A DNA stretch of 64,000 nucleotides from Rosa chinensis (Eukaryota > Streptophyta > Magnoliopsida > Rosales > Rosaceae): the NCBI RefSeq assembly GCF_002994745.2, contig NC_037094.1, forward strand, positions 21,181,001-21,245,000. Reading direction: 5' to 3'. Of this stretch, positions 10,918 to 22,814 are shown piece by piece. Made by a program: the position numbers and the translations under genes. The notes under the pieces were generated by a model. The model made no database searches. It had not been told where the DNA came from and saw nothing but the letters and a program-made list of their open reading frames with translations. How positions within the stretch are numbered: the stretch's first letter is position 1; each line of letters begins with the position of its first letter.

Positions 10918-13906
10918 AGATTGATTTCAGCTTAAGTAGTTGAGATCCCAAATTTGTTCGATTTGTGAGGGACCAAGCTCTGGATCAACAAAGAATACAG
11001 AGACTACAATTTGAATGCATAAAGTGAAACCCTCTAAATTATAGAGAATTTGACATTTGAAACAGAATGATCCAGAAATGTGGTCGTGTGGACATCTCAA
11101 ACTGTTATATTGAGTTAACAATCAGTTTAAAGTAAAGACCACAAAGATAACAGAGCAAATTTTTTATTTATTTATTTATTTTTTTTCAAGCAGAGAGCAA
11201 AGTAGTTATAAGGGTGAATTCGTTGAAACTATAGTTATAGGAGCAAAAATAGAGGCATGCCTAAGGACCAAAATTCTATTTACCCAACTTTGAAAGCGTG
11301 AGTCTCATGAAGCAACCATACCTCAAAAACAAGTATTGTATTTACTTGGGTCTGCTAATTGTCCAAAGTAATTCTCACAAGTTAATCATAATGATATATC
11401 ATGCAACATGTCTTTCATAATCTCAATATTAGCATGATAACCGCTTATATCAATAGACACCGAGAGAAATGGATTACTATTCGTAGAATGATGATTAAAT
11501 TAGAGAGTAGAGACAAATTTGATGAGGATGAGACATTGGAGAAAACCAGTACTAATATGATGAGACGTCTTCAGGTTTTAGGGAGATGACTGCATATAGG
11601 AGAAGAGTTGCATATAGTTTTTTATTATAGGAGAAAAAAAACGCATGAATATTTGCCTCTTTAGTCTGAATCTTGCTTTTAGACACATGTTCTATGTAAT
11701 GAATAGTAACATAATAAATAAATAAGTAAATAAGGGTATTCTTTTATTCCATTTAGACCATGGGCAAGTACAGATGCATAACCTACATATAATCTCATAA
11801 GCTTTTCCCGCTATGAACTATGGAGGCACAAGAATGAGAACGCCATTGAATGGTTGAATTTAAAATGGAAAATACTATCAAAATTTTTCTTATTTAAAAG
11901 ATCAATTAGGGATGTTGAGACACTTCAGGGAGTATATTCTAGTTGAATTTGAAATGGAAAATACTATAAAAAATTCCCTTATATTTAAATTTGATAACGG
12001 AACACAATTTTGCTGTGCTCTGAAAAGTTGTGTGATCTATCAGTTGTACCAAACAAGAAAAAAAAAAAAAAATCAAAGTTATCACAGAGTGCTGAAAGTA
12101 GCATTTAGGCTATCACTAACACATGAAATCAATTACAAATTCTCCAACAATATCAAGAATTCAACTTTGAACTGCATGTATATTGATTCAAAGATCAAAA
12201 TCATCGTATACTAGTCAAGATGCACATACAATTAGTATTGAACAAGCCAACTGAGTTATTATTTTCAAGCATCCCATCTTGTAGGAAGAATCAAATTTAG
12301 CTTTCCATTGCTCTAAAATGGTTTGAATTAATGAAACTACAAAATCTGTAATTTTCCAATCCCATGAACTTCTGATCATGATGACAACCTGCCGCAAATC
12401 ACCTTGGAACAGACAAACCAAGCTCTGGATCATCAAAGAATACAAAGGCTTGAATTAGGACCACATAAATTGAAACCCTCTTAATTGGAGAAAAATGCAG
12501 AGTCGGTGGCATTCCAATTTCAATAACTAAATGAACCAATCAAAAAGACTACAGTTTAAGATGTGCTTTAAAAGAAATAGGCTCAACATCCCAGCATTCA
12601 TTACAGCATTCACTAAGTCTGCTTTCAGAAGACAGTTCAAATGGCTAGGTTGTATATAGTCCAAGAATAACTGGTATCTTATAGTTTTGCGAAATGTTTT
12701 AAGTCAGACACAATGAGCATAGATGGCCCACCTCCATATACAGCAAACATGTCAACATGTCTCACGTACCATCAATTCCATCTGGGAAAAGGAGCAGCTA
12801 TGTTATCAAACCACTTCTATTTGTTTAAAAAAAATTTACTGTATTAAGTTCAACAAATTTAAGCTAAAACGCCAAATTCTGTATTGTTTGCATCAAGTTA
12901 TACTATCTTTCCATACCAGCATTAACCTTAACCAATTAGTTTTAAGATAAATATATAATATGGCGAGCACAGAAAATCTATAGACAACTTGTCTCAACGT
13001 ATACTGGCAATACAAAGCCAATTAACTGTAACACATCCAAACGGAAACTTATCATAACATCATCCTAGATTAATTGGCACGCATTACTAGTCTGCATATA
13101 TATGCAAAAGAACCAAAAGTGAAAGCCCATAACACAGAGCCAAAACATGGCAAGTGCAGTGACAGCCAACCAAATTGGAAAATCAGTCCTCAGACATAGA
13201 TGGAATGGAAGTCTCTAAGCTAACATACTCCAACATTTTTAAGGTTTTTGAGGAAAACTCATAGCTTCATACTTGGTAATGAGCAGCAGGCCATAATTAG
13301 CGGGTCCAGTTTATTTCTTTCAAGCATATGGATATTATGTGCCTGCAGGAACCAAATATTCCAGTCAGATAATACACCCTTTGATTTCCATTGCCTTAAA
13401 TGTCTTATTCTCACTGGCCAAAAGAAAATTTCCCATTTCTAAAACCCAATTGAATACCCAGGACACATCCCATAAGCTCACATAAACTTAGTCTCCATGA
13501 ATGCTTCTAGGTCATAAAGCATCCTAGTTTCAGTTTACTCGGAATTAATACTTCTATGTTAGACTTGAAACATCAAAGTAGACAACGCATCCTGTACAAG
13601 TTTAATGTTGTTCAGGCTCCACCGCACACGGAAATCACATAATGAGACCATATAAAATTCATGTGAGCATGACGAAACTTAGTAATGTAAATCCAACTTG
13701 ATACTTCCAACTATTGCTACTACCATAAATCCAACTTGTTCAATGCAAAATTCAATGGCAGCAACAATGAACCAAAGTCGAATTTCCAAACAGAACCCAA
13801 GTAAGCAAACACCAAAACAAAGACACGGGATCAAAAACAATAACAACAAACTGTGGTATAGAAGCAAAAAAAAAAAGTGACTCACAATTCAAAAAGAAAG
13901 CAAAAT
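10918..13906. other. Intergenic between PPR and NFD6-like genes; diverged direct repeat, no gene
   Basis: AT-rich with only short frames. A segment of about 75 bp just after the PPR stop (from 10969, CCAAGCTCTGGATCAACAAA) recurs in direct orientation from about 12416 (CCAAGCTCTGGATCATCAAA) with roughly three-quarters identity. The right-hand part (13.1-13.9 kb) should contain the 3' UTR of the NFD6-like gene. Confidence 0.5.
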
Positions 13907-14299
13907 TTAGAGGCTGGGAGAGGTGCGGCAGAGAGTACCCTGTGAGAGCGCCCGGCAACTCCTCGAAGTTGTGCTCAGCGCTGACGTCAGCCTCGCCGCC
14001 GCCACCGCGCTATGGAGCGGCAGCAGCGACTGCACGCATCCCAACACGCCCGTAGACCTGAAAACCCAAAACCTAAAGATCAATACTTGAATTTCAAGGG
14101 AATTAGAAACCCAGAAAGAAAAAATGAGAGAGGGGGAAAGAGACCTGGAGATTGAGAAGCCGCGAACTGGAGCGGAGGAGGGGGCGGAGGTGGGGAGGGG
14201 GAAGCGTGAGGAGGGGGATTTAGGGGCGTTGGATCTGATGGCGGATCGGATGGACGATAGGGATGTTCTGCTGGCGAATTGTCTGCAGGCGGAAGCCAT
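13907..14299 (-). CDS. NFD6: NUCLEAR FUSION DEFECTIVE 6-like small organelle protein
   Basis: There are two exons: 14299-14145 and 14057-13907. The junction is CCAG|GTCTCT to TTTCAG|GTCTAC, which restores an AGG codon. The product is 101 aa. It starts MASACRQFASRTSLSSIRSA, an Arg/Ser-rich organelle targeting peptide. The C-terminal half (GVLGCVQSLLPLHSAVAAAR, then LTSALSTTSRSCRALSQGTL) is the signature of the plant NFD6 family. In Arabidopsis, NFD6 is a mitochondrial (possibly also plastid) protein needed for polar nuclear fusion in the female gametophyte, and its biochemistry is unknown. The frame also stays open through the intron, but the split copy is the one that matches the family. A GTGAG donor sits 22 nt after the stop (13885), so the 3' UTR may be spliced. 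Confidence 0.88.
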   Translation of the reverse strand: MASACRQFASRTSLSSIRSAIRSNAPKSPSSRFPLPTSAPSSAPVRGFSISRSLSPSLIFSFWVSNSLEIQVLIFRFWVFRSTGVLGCVQSLLPLHSAVAAARLTSALSTTSRSCRALSQGTLCRTSPSL

Positions 14300-14551
14300 T
14301 GGAGGGATGTGAGGGTGGAGAATTGAGATCTGGAAGACGCTTGGATTGGAGTTCCAGAGGGTTTAAGGGTTTTAGCCTTTTAGGAGCGCGATATGAGATT
14401 CCTATTGGTTTGGGCTTTGGGCTATTGTATCTCTTGGGTTTAGGTTTAACTGGTGCTGCTGGGTTACTACACATGTTGTAGTTGGACTTGATACGGTTCG
14501 AGTTTGGTTGGTGTTTATGAAAGAAATGGAGGGAACTTGAACCCCAATGTT

Positions 14552-15010
14552 AGAGCAACTCCACCGGTGTGAATTTGACCGGTCACCAGCTAGGAAAAGC
14601 TGAGGTTGAGGTGGTGACTATGAAGGGAAAATTTGCTCCTCCAGCGGTGGGCTTCTGACCAGCCAAAACCCATACCTTCTTGACCGAAGCCAAGAATTTA
14701 GTCAAGGCCCTGACTAATTCCTTGACCCAGCCAAGCTGTCTGCTAGCTCGGCCCAGCTCTAAACGTGGGTGACGTCATCTACACAAGTGGATAAGGCGAC
14801 GCGCTGAAGGAAGGAAGTGGAGGACGAGACATTGACGCATGGCGCCGCAACTAGGCAGAAAGTGAATGCAGTAGCGACAAAAAAGGGGCCGGCCTGTGCC
14901 ACGTGCAACAGAGCCGTCAGTCCATTTTGAATAGAGAGAGTAACGGTCAATTAATCCCAGCCCTTGGTTTCAATTAAGAAGAGGATCCAACGGCAAACAA
15001 TTAATATGTA

Positions 15011-15042
<32 letters not shown>

Positions 15043-16655
15043 GTAACGTTAATAAACGGTAACAAAAAAAATTCTAAAAAATTCTAAACATTTCTCTATA
15101 AATACCTACCATTTATTTTACATCTCACACCCAAAAAATTATCTTTCATAGTAACTCAATTTTGTTCTTCCTCCTCTTCATATAGCTCTCATCATCCAAA
15201 TTTGTTTATATCCAAAATGGCCGAACAAAGGGGAAACACACGTCCAGTGGCCGGACAAGAGGGAGATGAAAGTGAAGATGATAATACCGAATCCGGGACA
15301 CGTCCAGTAGTCATACACATCTCTTCATGATCTTCATCTCGAGATTGTCGATACTTAGCCCACAATCTCTTCATTGGAATGAGGGAAGGAGAGGAAATGC
15401 GTTGGATCTGGAGATATGAAAAAGAAAGAGATTTGCCAATATCAGATTGTGTGTGCTGCCTCTTTCTCTATTTATTTACAATTTTCACATAAAAAGTGAT
15501 CAGAGATAAGGACACGTGTCCACTCCTAGTTCGACGTAATCTGATTCGAAATTTTAGATAAGATTACATCAACAATAACCGTTAGATTGAATAGTATGCA
15601 AATGATCTTGTCCGTTCAAAGATGTGGGTGGTTGTTTCAAGCGTTTCAAAATAATTGTCGGTGGTGGCTTCACGCATTTCAAGAAATATTGTCGGTAACT
15701 ATACGTGGCTCATAATTTGTCCTCCAAAAATATTATAAAATAGTAAATTGCAATTTTGAGGCCCAAAATGATCCTAAAAGCCCAAAAAAACCACACATCA
15801 TGGCAAGGCTACGAGTTCTCTTCCTAGCGTCGTTCCCTTTCCGAAAAGCTATAGCAATCACAATTCTGACATTAATTATCCATAAATCTCCATTATTACC
15901 ATCTATTGACATCAAATCTGTTTCAATTTTCCAATAAATAAAAAATAAATAAAATCCAATGAACAGTAAATCTGACTGGTCAAGAAACAGAACGGATGGA
16001 AACCCACGTCCAGTGGCATCTCCAACAATGGAGTCAAAAGCCAAAGCCATTTACAAAATTTGACTTCCCTAGTGTCATCACTATTCATTCATATTTTGCA
16101 TCTCCAACCATCTTTAGTCAAAAACCAAAATCATTTAATAAATTAATCATTTTAGAGAATTAATTAACTACAATATGAATTTATATATCATACATAATTA
16201 TTTTATATAATAAAAAGCAACAATTTTCTGATTTTTAGAAAAATTTCTTATTTTTTCATGTTTTTTATGGTTTAAAAGACAATTACTTTATTATTAACCG
16301 TTGATTTTAATCCATAGAATTTTTTGAACCGACAGATTAGATATTCAGTAAATATATATTTACTTTTTTATTTTTAGAATCAATTAATCTCAACCTTTCA
16401 TTTTAAATGGAATTAATCAGGCTTCAATCTCCACCATAGATTTCATGCGAGTTGCTTTTGTCATTCTCTCACCACTCATGTGCAGCTGGGGGCCGCATCT
16501 CTTTCATGTGAAGCCAAAATGACTTTCGTTCTCCGTTCCTTAGCTATTTTAGTTCAACTTTTGACTCTCATTTCTAAGAGTCCCCATTGGTTGGAGATGT
16601 TCGGTGAAAAAGCCAAAGCCAAAATGGCATTTGATTCCACCCGTTGGAGATGCTC
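14552..16655. mobile_element. Degraded TIR-element cluster (AGAGCAnCTCC ends)
   Basis: The left end, AGAGCAACTCCACCGGTG (14553-14570), is an imperfect inverted match to the right end, whose reverse complement reads AGAGCATCTCCAACGGGTGG (about 16636-16655). A second, inner start GGCATCTCCAACAATGGAG at about 16013 pairs with the same right end through AAAGCCAAAGCCA and GCATCTCCAAC motifs. A 640-bp element may therefore be nested at, or share, that end. A (GT)n(AT)n tract lies at 15010-15042. A small plus-strand frame at about 15217 (starting MAEQRGNTRPVAG) follows a TATAAATA box near 15100 but stops within 40 codons. No transposase is left and no TSD is clear. Confidence 0.45.
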
Positions 16656-16659
16656 TTAT

Positions 16660-17260
16660 GTAGGACCGAGTAGGATTATAGCCTGATGAAGTCTAAGAGG
16701 AAATTTTACGAGTGTTTAAAAATTATTTTGCATTTTGATTTTGTGCCTTCATTGATGTCACTATACCATTTAGCCCTTTTGAATATTCTTTTTCATTTCA
16801 TATTGGTCCAGAAAAGAATAAATGGTTATATATATATAGTGCCAATCCAACACAAATTCTTCGTTAATTTGTTCTATATTTCGATTCAATGGTGCAGCCC
16901 CGAGTCTTAACGACCTCCTTCTTCCAAGAAGATGCATGACGAGTCTAATCTACCTAGCTGCCGCTGGTTTTCTAGTCCAGATCAGTTTCCTCTGCTTCAA
17001 ACTACTATACAGTTTGACTCAACCGAACACTGCCTAATATGAAAGCATAACCCTTCTTTTTAATTTGTTTTCAGCTTTTTTTAGGGGAGTGAATTTGGGG
17101 TAGGGGGTCAATTCATTTCCAAAAGTAATAGATCACACGTCTTTGTGAAATTTCTGGTGAGTCTTCATCTATGCTTTGAATCGATCAAAGCATGCATGTT
17201 TATTTCTTAGACTACTACCCAGAAAAAAACCCACCTACGACCCAACATTTACTACTAGCG

Positions 17261-17304
<44 letters not shown>

Positions 17305-17897
17305 CATATATTCTAGTTCTAGGAGTCTAACCATCTTATTCAAATCTATAATAATCATATTAGTAATTCTCCTTAGCAACTCAGTGTTAACTAAACAGTC
17401 TGCGGGAGAGATTGCAATTGGTAATTTATATTCATGTTTGCCACTTTGCCTTTTCAGCAAGCTTCCTCTCTCTGATTCTCTGATAGAAAGATAGGTACCT
17501 TTTATTCTTGTGATATAAGTGATACTTTAATTTCCACCAAAAATTCAGGTTAAGCATATTCTTTGCAATGCAAATTGGGCAGGCAAGACTTCCAAATCCC
17601 ATCCCATCCCACAACAAATATTCCCCCTAAGATAATTAAGTCCCACTTTCATTGGATTTCAAAATTGACCTCTCATTCTTCATTTTGACCCACTTAAATT
17701 CCCATTGAAGGTAATATTACCTTTTCCATTCTCCCCCTTTTGGTCTCAATAAAATCCATATGTGCTCAAATTCATAAACAAATGGTGATATGTAGAAAGA
17801 ATCCTCTAACTTTTTCCTTGAGTATTTTGTGTCTACAACTCCAATAAAAAATGAAGGGAAAAAATGAAAAAATTACAAGTATAAGAATTTGAACCAA
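16660..17897. other. Intergenic with (TA)n microsatellite, no gene
   Basis: A (TA)n run of about 39 bp lies at 17265-17303. No long frame. The 17.6-17.9 kb stretch is the expected 3' UTR of the metalloproteinase gene on the minus strand. Confidence 0.6.
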
Positions 17898-19031
17898 TTA
17901 GAAAAAGAGAAAAATCAAAGTGATGAGTGATAGAGAAATTGTCCACTTTGACGCAAATGTGGTGTCCAAATTAGTAACTGCGTGGTTGTAAGAATTTTCC
18001 GACTGCAATGAGCTAAATTTGAAATTAGGATTTGACCCATAGAGTGCCTGAACGCCTGCCACGTCATCCATTTGGAGGTCCACTTTCTTAGTCCTAGGAC
18101 TCAGACTCGGGTACATGACAGCATCCTTGACCGAGGAGTGAGCCAACCCAAGAAGATGCCCAATCTCATGGGTCGCCACGGAGTCCAAATCCACGGCCAC
18201 CTTCGACTTGTCGGATTCGAAATCGACGGCCCATGATTCCTCTGCGTCGAGGTGGAACCTCCCGTTCTCGGGAGAGAAGGCGTGAGCTAGAACACCCAGG
18301 ACACCATCGAACGGCTCACCGTCGCCGTGATCACCTTTGTAAAATCCGATTTTGATGTCCGCGGAGGAGTAGTCCCTGGCTTTGGTGAAGTTCACCGGAA
18401 TCACAGCCGACCACCGCGAAAAAGCGCGGTGGAATATTGTCTCTATGTCCGACGAGCTCACGTAGCTGATAACGTGTTTGGGGTTGATGGCATACGTGAG
18501 CAACTTCGCCGGAGCCCAGCGAGGCTTCCCGTTGAAGTAAGCATAACGACGCGTCGCATGCAGCTTCGCGGGCGTATGTTGCTGCTGCGGCGCGTCGCTG
18601 ACCCCGCATCTCGGTGAAGTGATGGCCGAGATGGTTTCCGGGTCAAGCTTTCCCGTGACGGGCAAGCTCAGCCTGGATTGGTATAGAGTCAGGGCCGATT
18701 CGAGCTGCTTGTCGAAGACGTCGGTGAAGTTGGTCTTTTCGGGCACCGGTAAGTAGCCGAAACGGCTGAAGTACTTCTTGAGCTCCGACATGCCGACCAC
18801 CTGGCTGCCCTTCCCGGCGTCCAGGAACTTCGTGAAGTCGTGCCACGTGGCGTTGTGGGACACATTGGCCGTCGCAGTTATGACTGTTACCGCAGGGTCG
18901 GGTAGGATTCTGGCGGGAAAGCATGGGCGGGAAAGAAAGAGTAAGCAAAAGAATAATATGAAGGAGAACGAAGAGTGGTAACAGAAAAATGGAAACATGG
19001 TGGTAGTTATGTTGGGATGTGAGCCGATCAT
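17898..19031 (-). CDS. Matrix metalloproteinase (plant matrixin, 2-MMP/3-MMP-like), GPI-anchored
   Basis: The gene is intronless and encodes 377 aa from ATG 19031. The frame is open upstream only through a TTG, so I use the first ATG. A hydrophobic stretch (residues about 17-36) is a signal peptide or signal anchor. The propeptide contains the cysteine switch PRCGVSD (140-146), whose Cys holds the zinc in the latent enzyme. The catalytic domain has structural-metal segments (GDHGDGEPFDGV and HLDAEESW) and the zinc site HEIGHLLGLAHS (from 288). The Met-turn methionine is at 306 (AVMYPSL). The C-terminus is a hydrophobic tail (about 362-377) after a Ser/Asn-rich spacer, as expected for a GPI-anchor signal. 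All catalytic residues are present and length matches Arabidopsis At-MMPs. The likely role is extracellular proteolysis at the plasma membrane or cell wall; substrates are unknown. The GC-rich coding region contrasts with its AT-rich flanks. Confidence 0.93.
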   Translation of the reverse strand: MIGSHPNITTTMFPFFCYHSSFSFILFFCLLFLSRPCFPARILPDPAVTVITATANVSHNATWHDFTKFLDAGKGSQVVGMSELKKYFSRFGYLPVPEKTNFTDVFDKQLESALTLYQSRLSLPVTGKLDPETISAITSPRCGVSDAPQQQHTPAKLHATRRYAYFNGKPRWAPAKLLTYAINPKHVISYVSSSDIETIFHRAFSRWSAVIPVNFTKARDYSSADIKIGFYKGDHGDGEPFDGVLGVLAHAFSPENGRFHLDAEESWAVDFESDKSKVAVDLDSVATHEIGHLLGLAHSSVKDAVMYPSLSPRTKKVDLQMDDVAGVQALYGSNPNFKFSSLQSENSYNHAVTNLDTTFASKWTISLSLITLIFLFF

Positions 19032-19103
19032 GGAAAAGCTCAAAGGCTTTTTATTAAGGAACTTTTGTAAATATAGTAATTAGTGAATTTTTAATGAAGC
19101 CTG

Positions 19104-19111
19104 CATATATA
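19104..19111 (-). promoter_or_regulatory. Candidate TATA box of the metalloproteinase gene
   Basis: TATATATG on the minus strand, about 75 bp before ATG 19031, in an otherwise mixed sequence. The position fits a TATA box with a short 5' UTR. Confidence 0.5.
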
Positions 19112-19119
19112 GGAAGTAT

Positions 19120-20929
19120 CGAAGGTTAATTTGGCTCAGCTAGGAAAGGTCGATTCAAGAAGGAGGAGAAGATAGAAGACCAGAGATGGAAGGAAGAAGA
19201 GTTAAAGAAGATTCTGCCGTGTTTGTAGTTTAGTTGGAGAGATTCTGACTTTCAAGAGCTAATGATGGGTAAGCCACTTGAGTCTGTTTTCTGTTGGTTA
19301 TAGTTGCATTCATCCTTTTCTTTTCTTTTTTGTTTTTGAATTAATATCATGTACGTGGAGTATTATACATGGATACTTGGATATGGTTGAACTAATTTTT
19401 GGGCTTTTTTTCTTTAATTTTATTTTTATTGTAGATGAAATAATGATATGTAGTTCGAGTTAGTTGATCAGTTAACCAATTTTCTTTTTGGTTGACCAAA
19501 TTAGGTGATTTATATTCCATATCACTTTCTAGTGAGGATTTAATTTCTTTTAGGGTTTAACTTGTGATGCAAGGTATCTTCCTTTTGGACACGGAATGAA
19601 GCAATGTATGAACTGATCATCCAGACATCGTTTTTATTTTATTTTTTCCAAGTGAATTCAAATAAGAGAAAAGGAATTAATAGCGGTCAAACTTAAGATT
19701 CAAAGTTAACAAACACCTCATGCACGGTTCATGAATTCATACAACTACCTCGTAATTGAGTGCCTAGTGTATTTTTATGTATTTATTTTTATATGAAAAA
19801 CGACTCACAAATCAACAATTCATGAAATATAAAAACTACCATCAATCAATATGCAGCTAAAGTAGAAAACCTACTATCGGTAGAATTAATTGTCTAGAAA
19901 CTTTTCTTATGGATGACCAAAAAACCGAAAAATTGCGATACTCTTGTACGTAAAATATAACAGGTTAGAGTCCACATTTGAGTTCATTGGTTTTGCCAAG
20001 AGAAATATCATTGAACTGTTTGATTAGGATGATATTCATGATTTCACTTTTATTGATTCACATGTTACGTTTAATTATCAGCACAATTGGGATTACGTAC
20101 AAAGCGCAATATGATTGAGTTCTTGCAAGTATGATCCTCGAAGATAAATCTAAAAGGTAGATGAACGAATATGATTATTGAACCAAACTGCAAGAAAGCT
20201 GCTCAATTAATTGTTTGACATAAATCACTTTCTGCTTAATACCATTTAATCAGTTTTCAGTTAGATGCTTGAAGTTTTGATGAATCAAAGATATGATAAT
20301 TTATACATTGCAAGTAATTTTGGTGATTAATGACATGAATTTGACTTCCTGTGTTAAACAAAGTTTTACTTTAACTAATAACTGATGTGATGGACTAATC
20401 ACAATCCCTCTTTGTGTTTGAAGGGTATTCATCTGCAAAAGAGTGTTTTGGAGTCTGTCTTCTTTCTATTGGCCACTTCTATAGTTTGGCTTTGTGAAGA
20501 CGATCTTTGAAAGTTATTATATGAGGGATAACGACGCCAGTATACTACTTTAATAAGCCATTATGAATATCTTTCTGTTTGTGATTATTGGTTATTGATC
20601 AATTGCAAACATCCTAAATCAGTTGCTTTCTTGCATAGTGCTTGCCCTATTAGTTTCCGCCTTAGCCTGATTTCTGTTTGTTGTGTTGTTTAATTCTAAA
20701 GCTAATATGATTGTGTTGCTTCCAATACCTTTGTTTTAACACACGTTATTTTCACCTAAAGCTTATGCGAGAATTGACAAAGTCAAATCTCTGGGGTATA
20801 TATCTAACTTATGAATTCTTCATTTGGGTTTTTAAGGAAGAATAGACTTTTATGATACAGGAAAAGTATATACTTAGAATTATAAAGAGCCAACATTATT
20901 AAGACACATCAAAATTTAGAGATCGAACA
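19120..20929. other. Intergenic upstream of the metalloproteinase, no gene
   Basis: AT-rich. I found no frame, repeat or RNA gene that I could support. Confidence 0.5.
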
Positions 20930-21003
20930 AGCACACCCCTACAGCCGAATTCATGAACAATGTTTACTACATGTAAATAAGAAGATCGTTTTTGAAACTC
21001 TAA

Positions 21004-21918
<915 letters not shown>

Positions 21919-22627
21919 TAAAGGTGTAAGCTGATGAATAAAAACGTGGCCTCATGTGAATTTGTCTTTTCAGCAAGGCACACCCTGACACCCGAATCCC
22001 AGAACAACATTTACTGCATGTCATAATAGGGTCATTCTTGAAACTTTAAAGGTCTAAGTTGACGAACAAAAAATGTGGCTTCATAAGAATTTGGTATTTT
22101 AGCACTCAAATAATTATTAGTTTTTGTCAGGTTTCAATTTGAGTTCATAGTTTTTATGGGTAGATCGTAGGCTGTGTTAGGATAGGTTTGGTTGAGACCG
22201 TTGAGTGTGATTTGGTTTTGCGGCCGAACCCTAAAATTAAACTGAACTTGATTTTTGGTTTGGGTCTTTCTAAATGTATCCAGCAAATATCTAAGTATAC
22301 CCAACAAATTTTTTACACCCAGCAATTTTCCAATAATACCCATATGTTTAAGTAAACCCAGCAAAGATGAAGAATTACAAACCCAGCAGTCAAATCACCA
22401 ATACCATAAGCACAAAAACTCAACAACACATTAGAGTTGATATAATTACTCGGCTATCTCCAATTGGGTCTTTCAAAAACCTCAAAACCCCCAATTTTAA
22501 CACCAAAAAACAAGTAAAAAGTTGCAAATATTAGACAAAAGAGACAACGGAGGGAGAAACATTTTAGTGTTCTTGGGAAGGAAAACATGGAGCAAGAAAC
22601 TTGGGGTAAAAGGGTTCGCAGAGGGGG

Positions 22628-22798
22628 AAGAATGTAGTGAATGAGTTGTTGATGGTGAATGATTAGGGAGGCACGTTTGGGTTGCCAGATTTGATGAAGG
22701 CCGCGACGGAGATTTTGGGAATTGGAGGATTGGGGTCAGCTTACAAGGATGTGATGGGTACTGGGTTGTCTGTGGTGGTGAAAAGGATGAGGGAGATG
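22628..22798 (+). pseudogene. Captured fragment of a pollen receptor-like kinase (PRK) gene
   Basis: The frame reads NELLMVND, an in-frame TAG (22661-22663), then GGTFGLPDLMKAATEILG, then GGLGSAYKDVMGTGLSVVVK and RMREM. This is the juxtamembrane region and N-lobe start of the plant PRK (LRR receptor-like pseudokinase) family: FGLPDLMKAAAE-type entry, Gly-rich loop and the VVVKRMREM strand. Similarity stops after RMREM. The fragment has a stop codon, no LRRs and no C-lobe, and lies wholly within a Mutator-like element, so it is a captured pseudogene piece. Family identification is from recognition of these motifs. Confidence 0.78.
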
Positions 22799-22814
22799 AT
22801 GATTCACACGCGAT

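Noticed and set aside
13907..14299. Unspliced 130-aa version of the NFD6-like protein
   Set aside because: The middle part (SLSPSLIFSFWV and following) is translated intron. Splicing at GTCTCT/TTTCAG gives the family-matching 101-aa protein.
19032..19043. Four extra N-terminal residues for the metalloproteinase
   Set aside because: They depend on a TTG start; the first ATG is at 19031.
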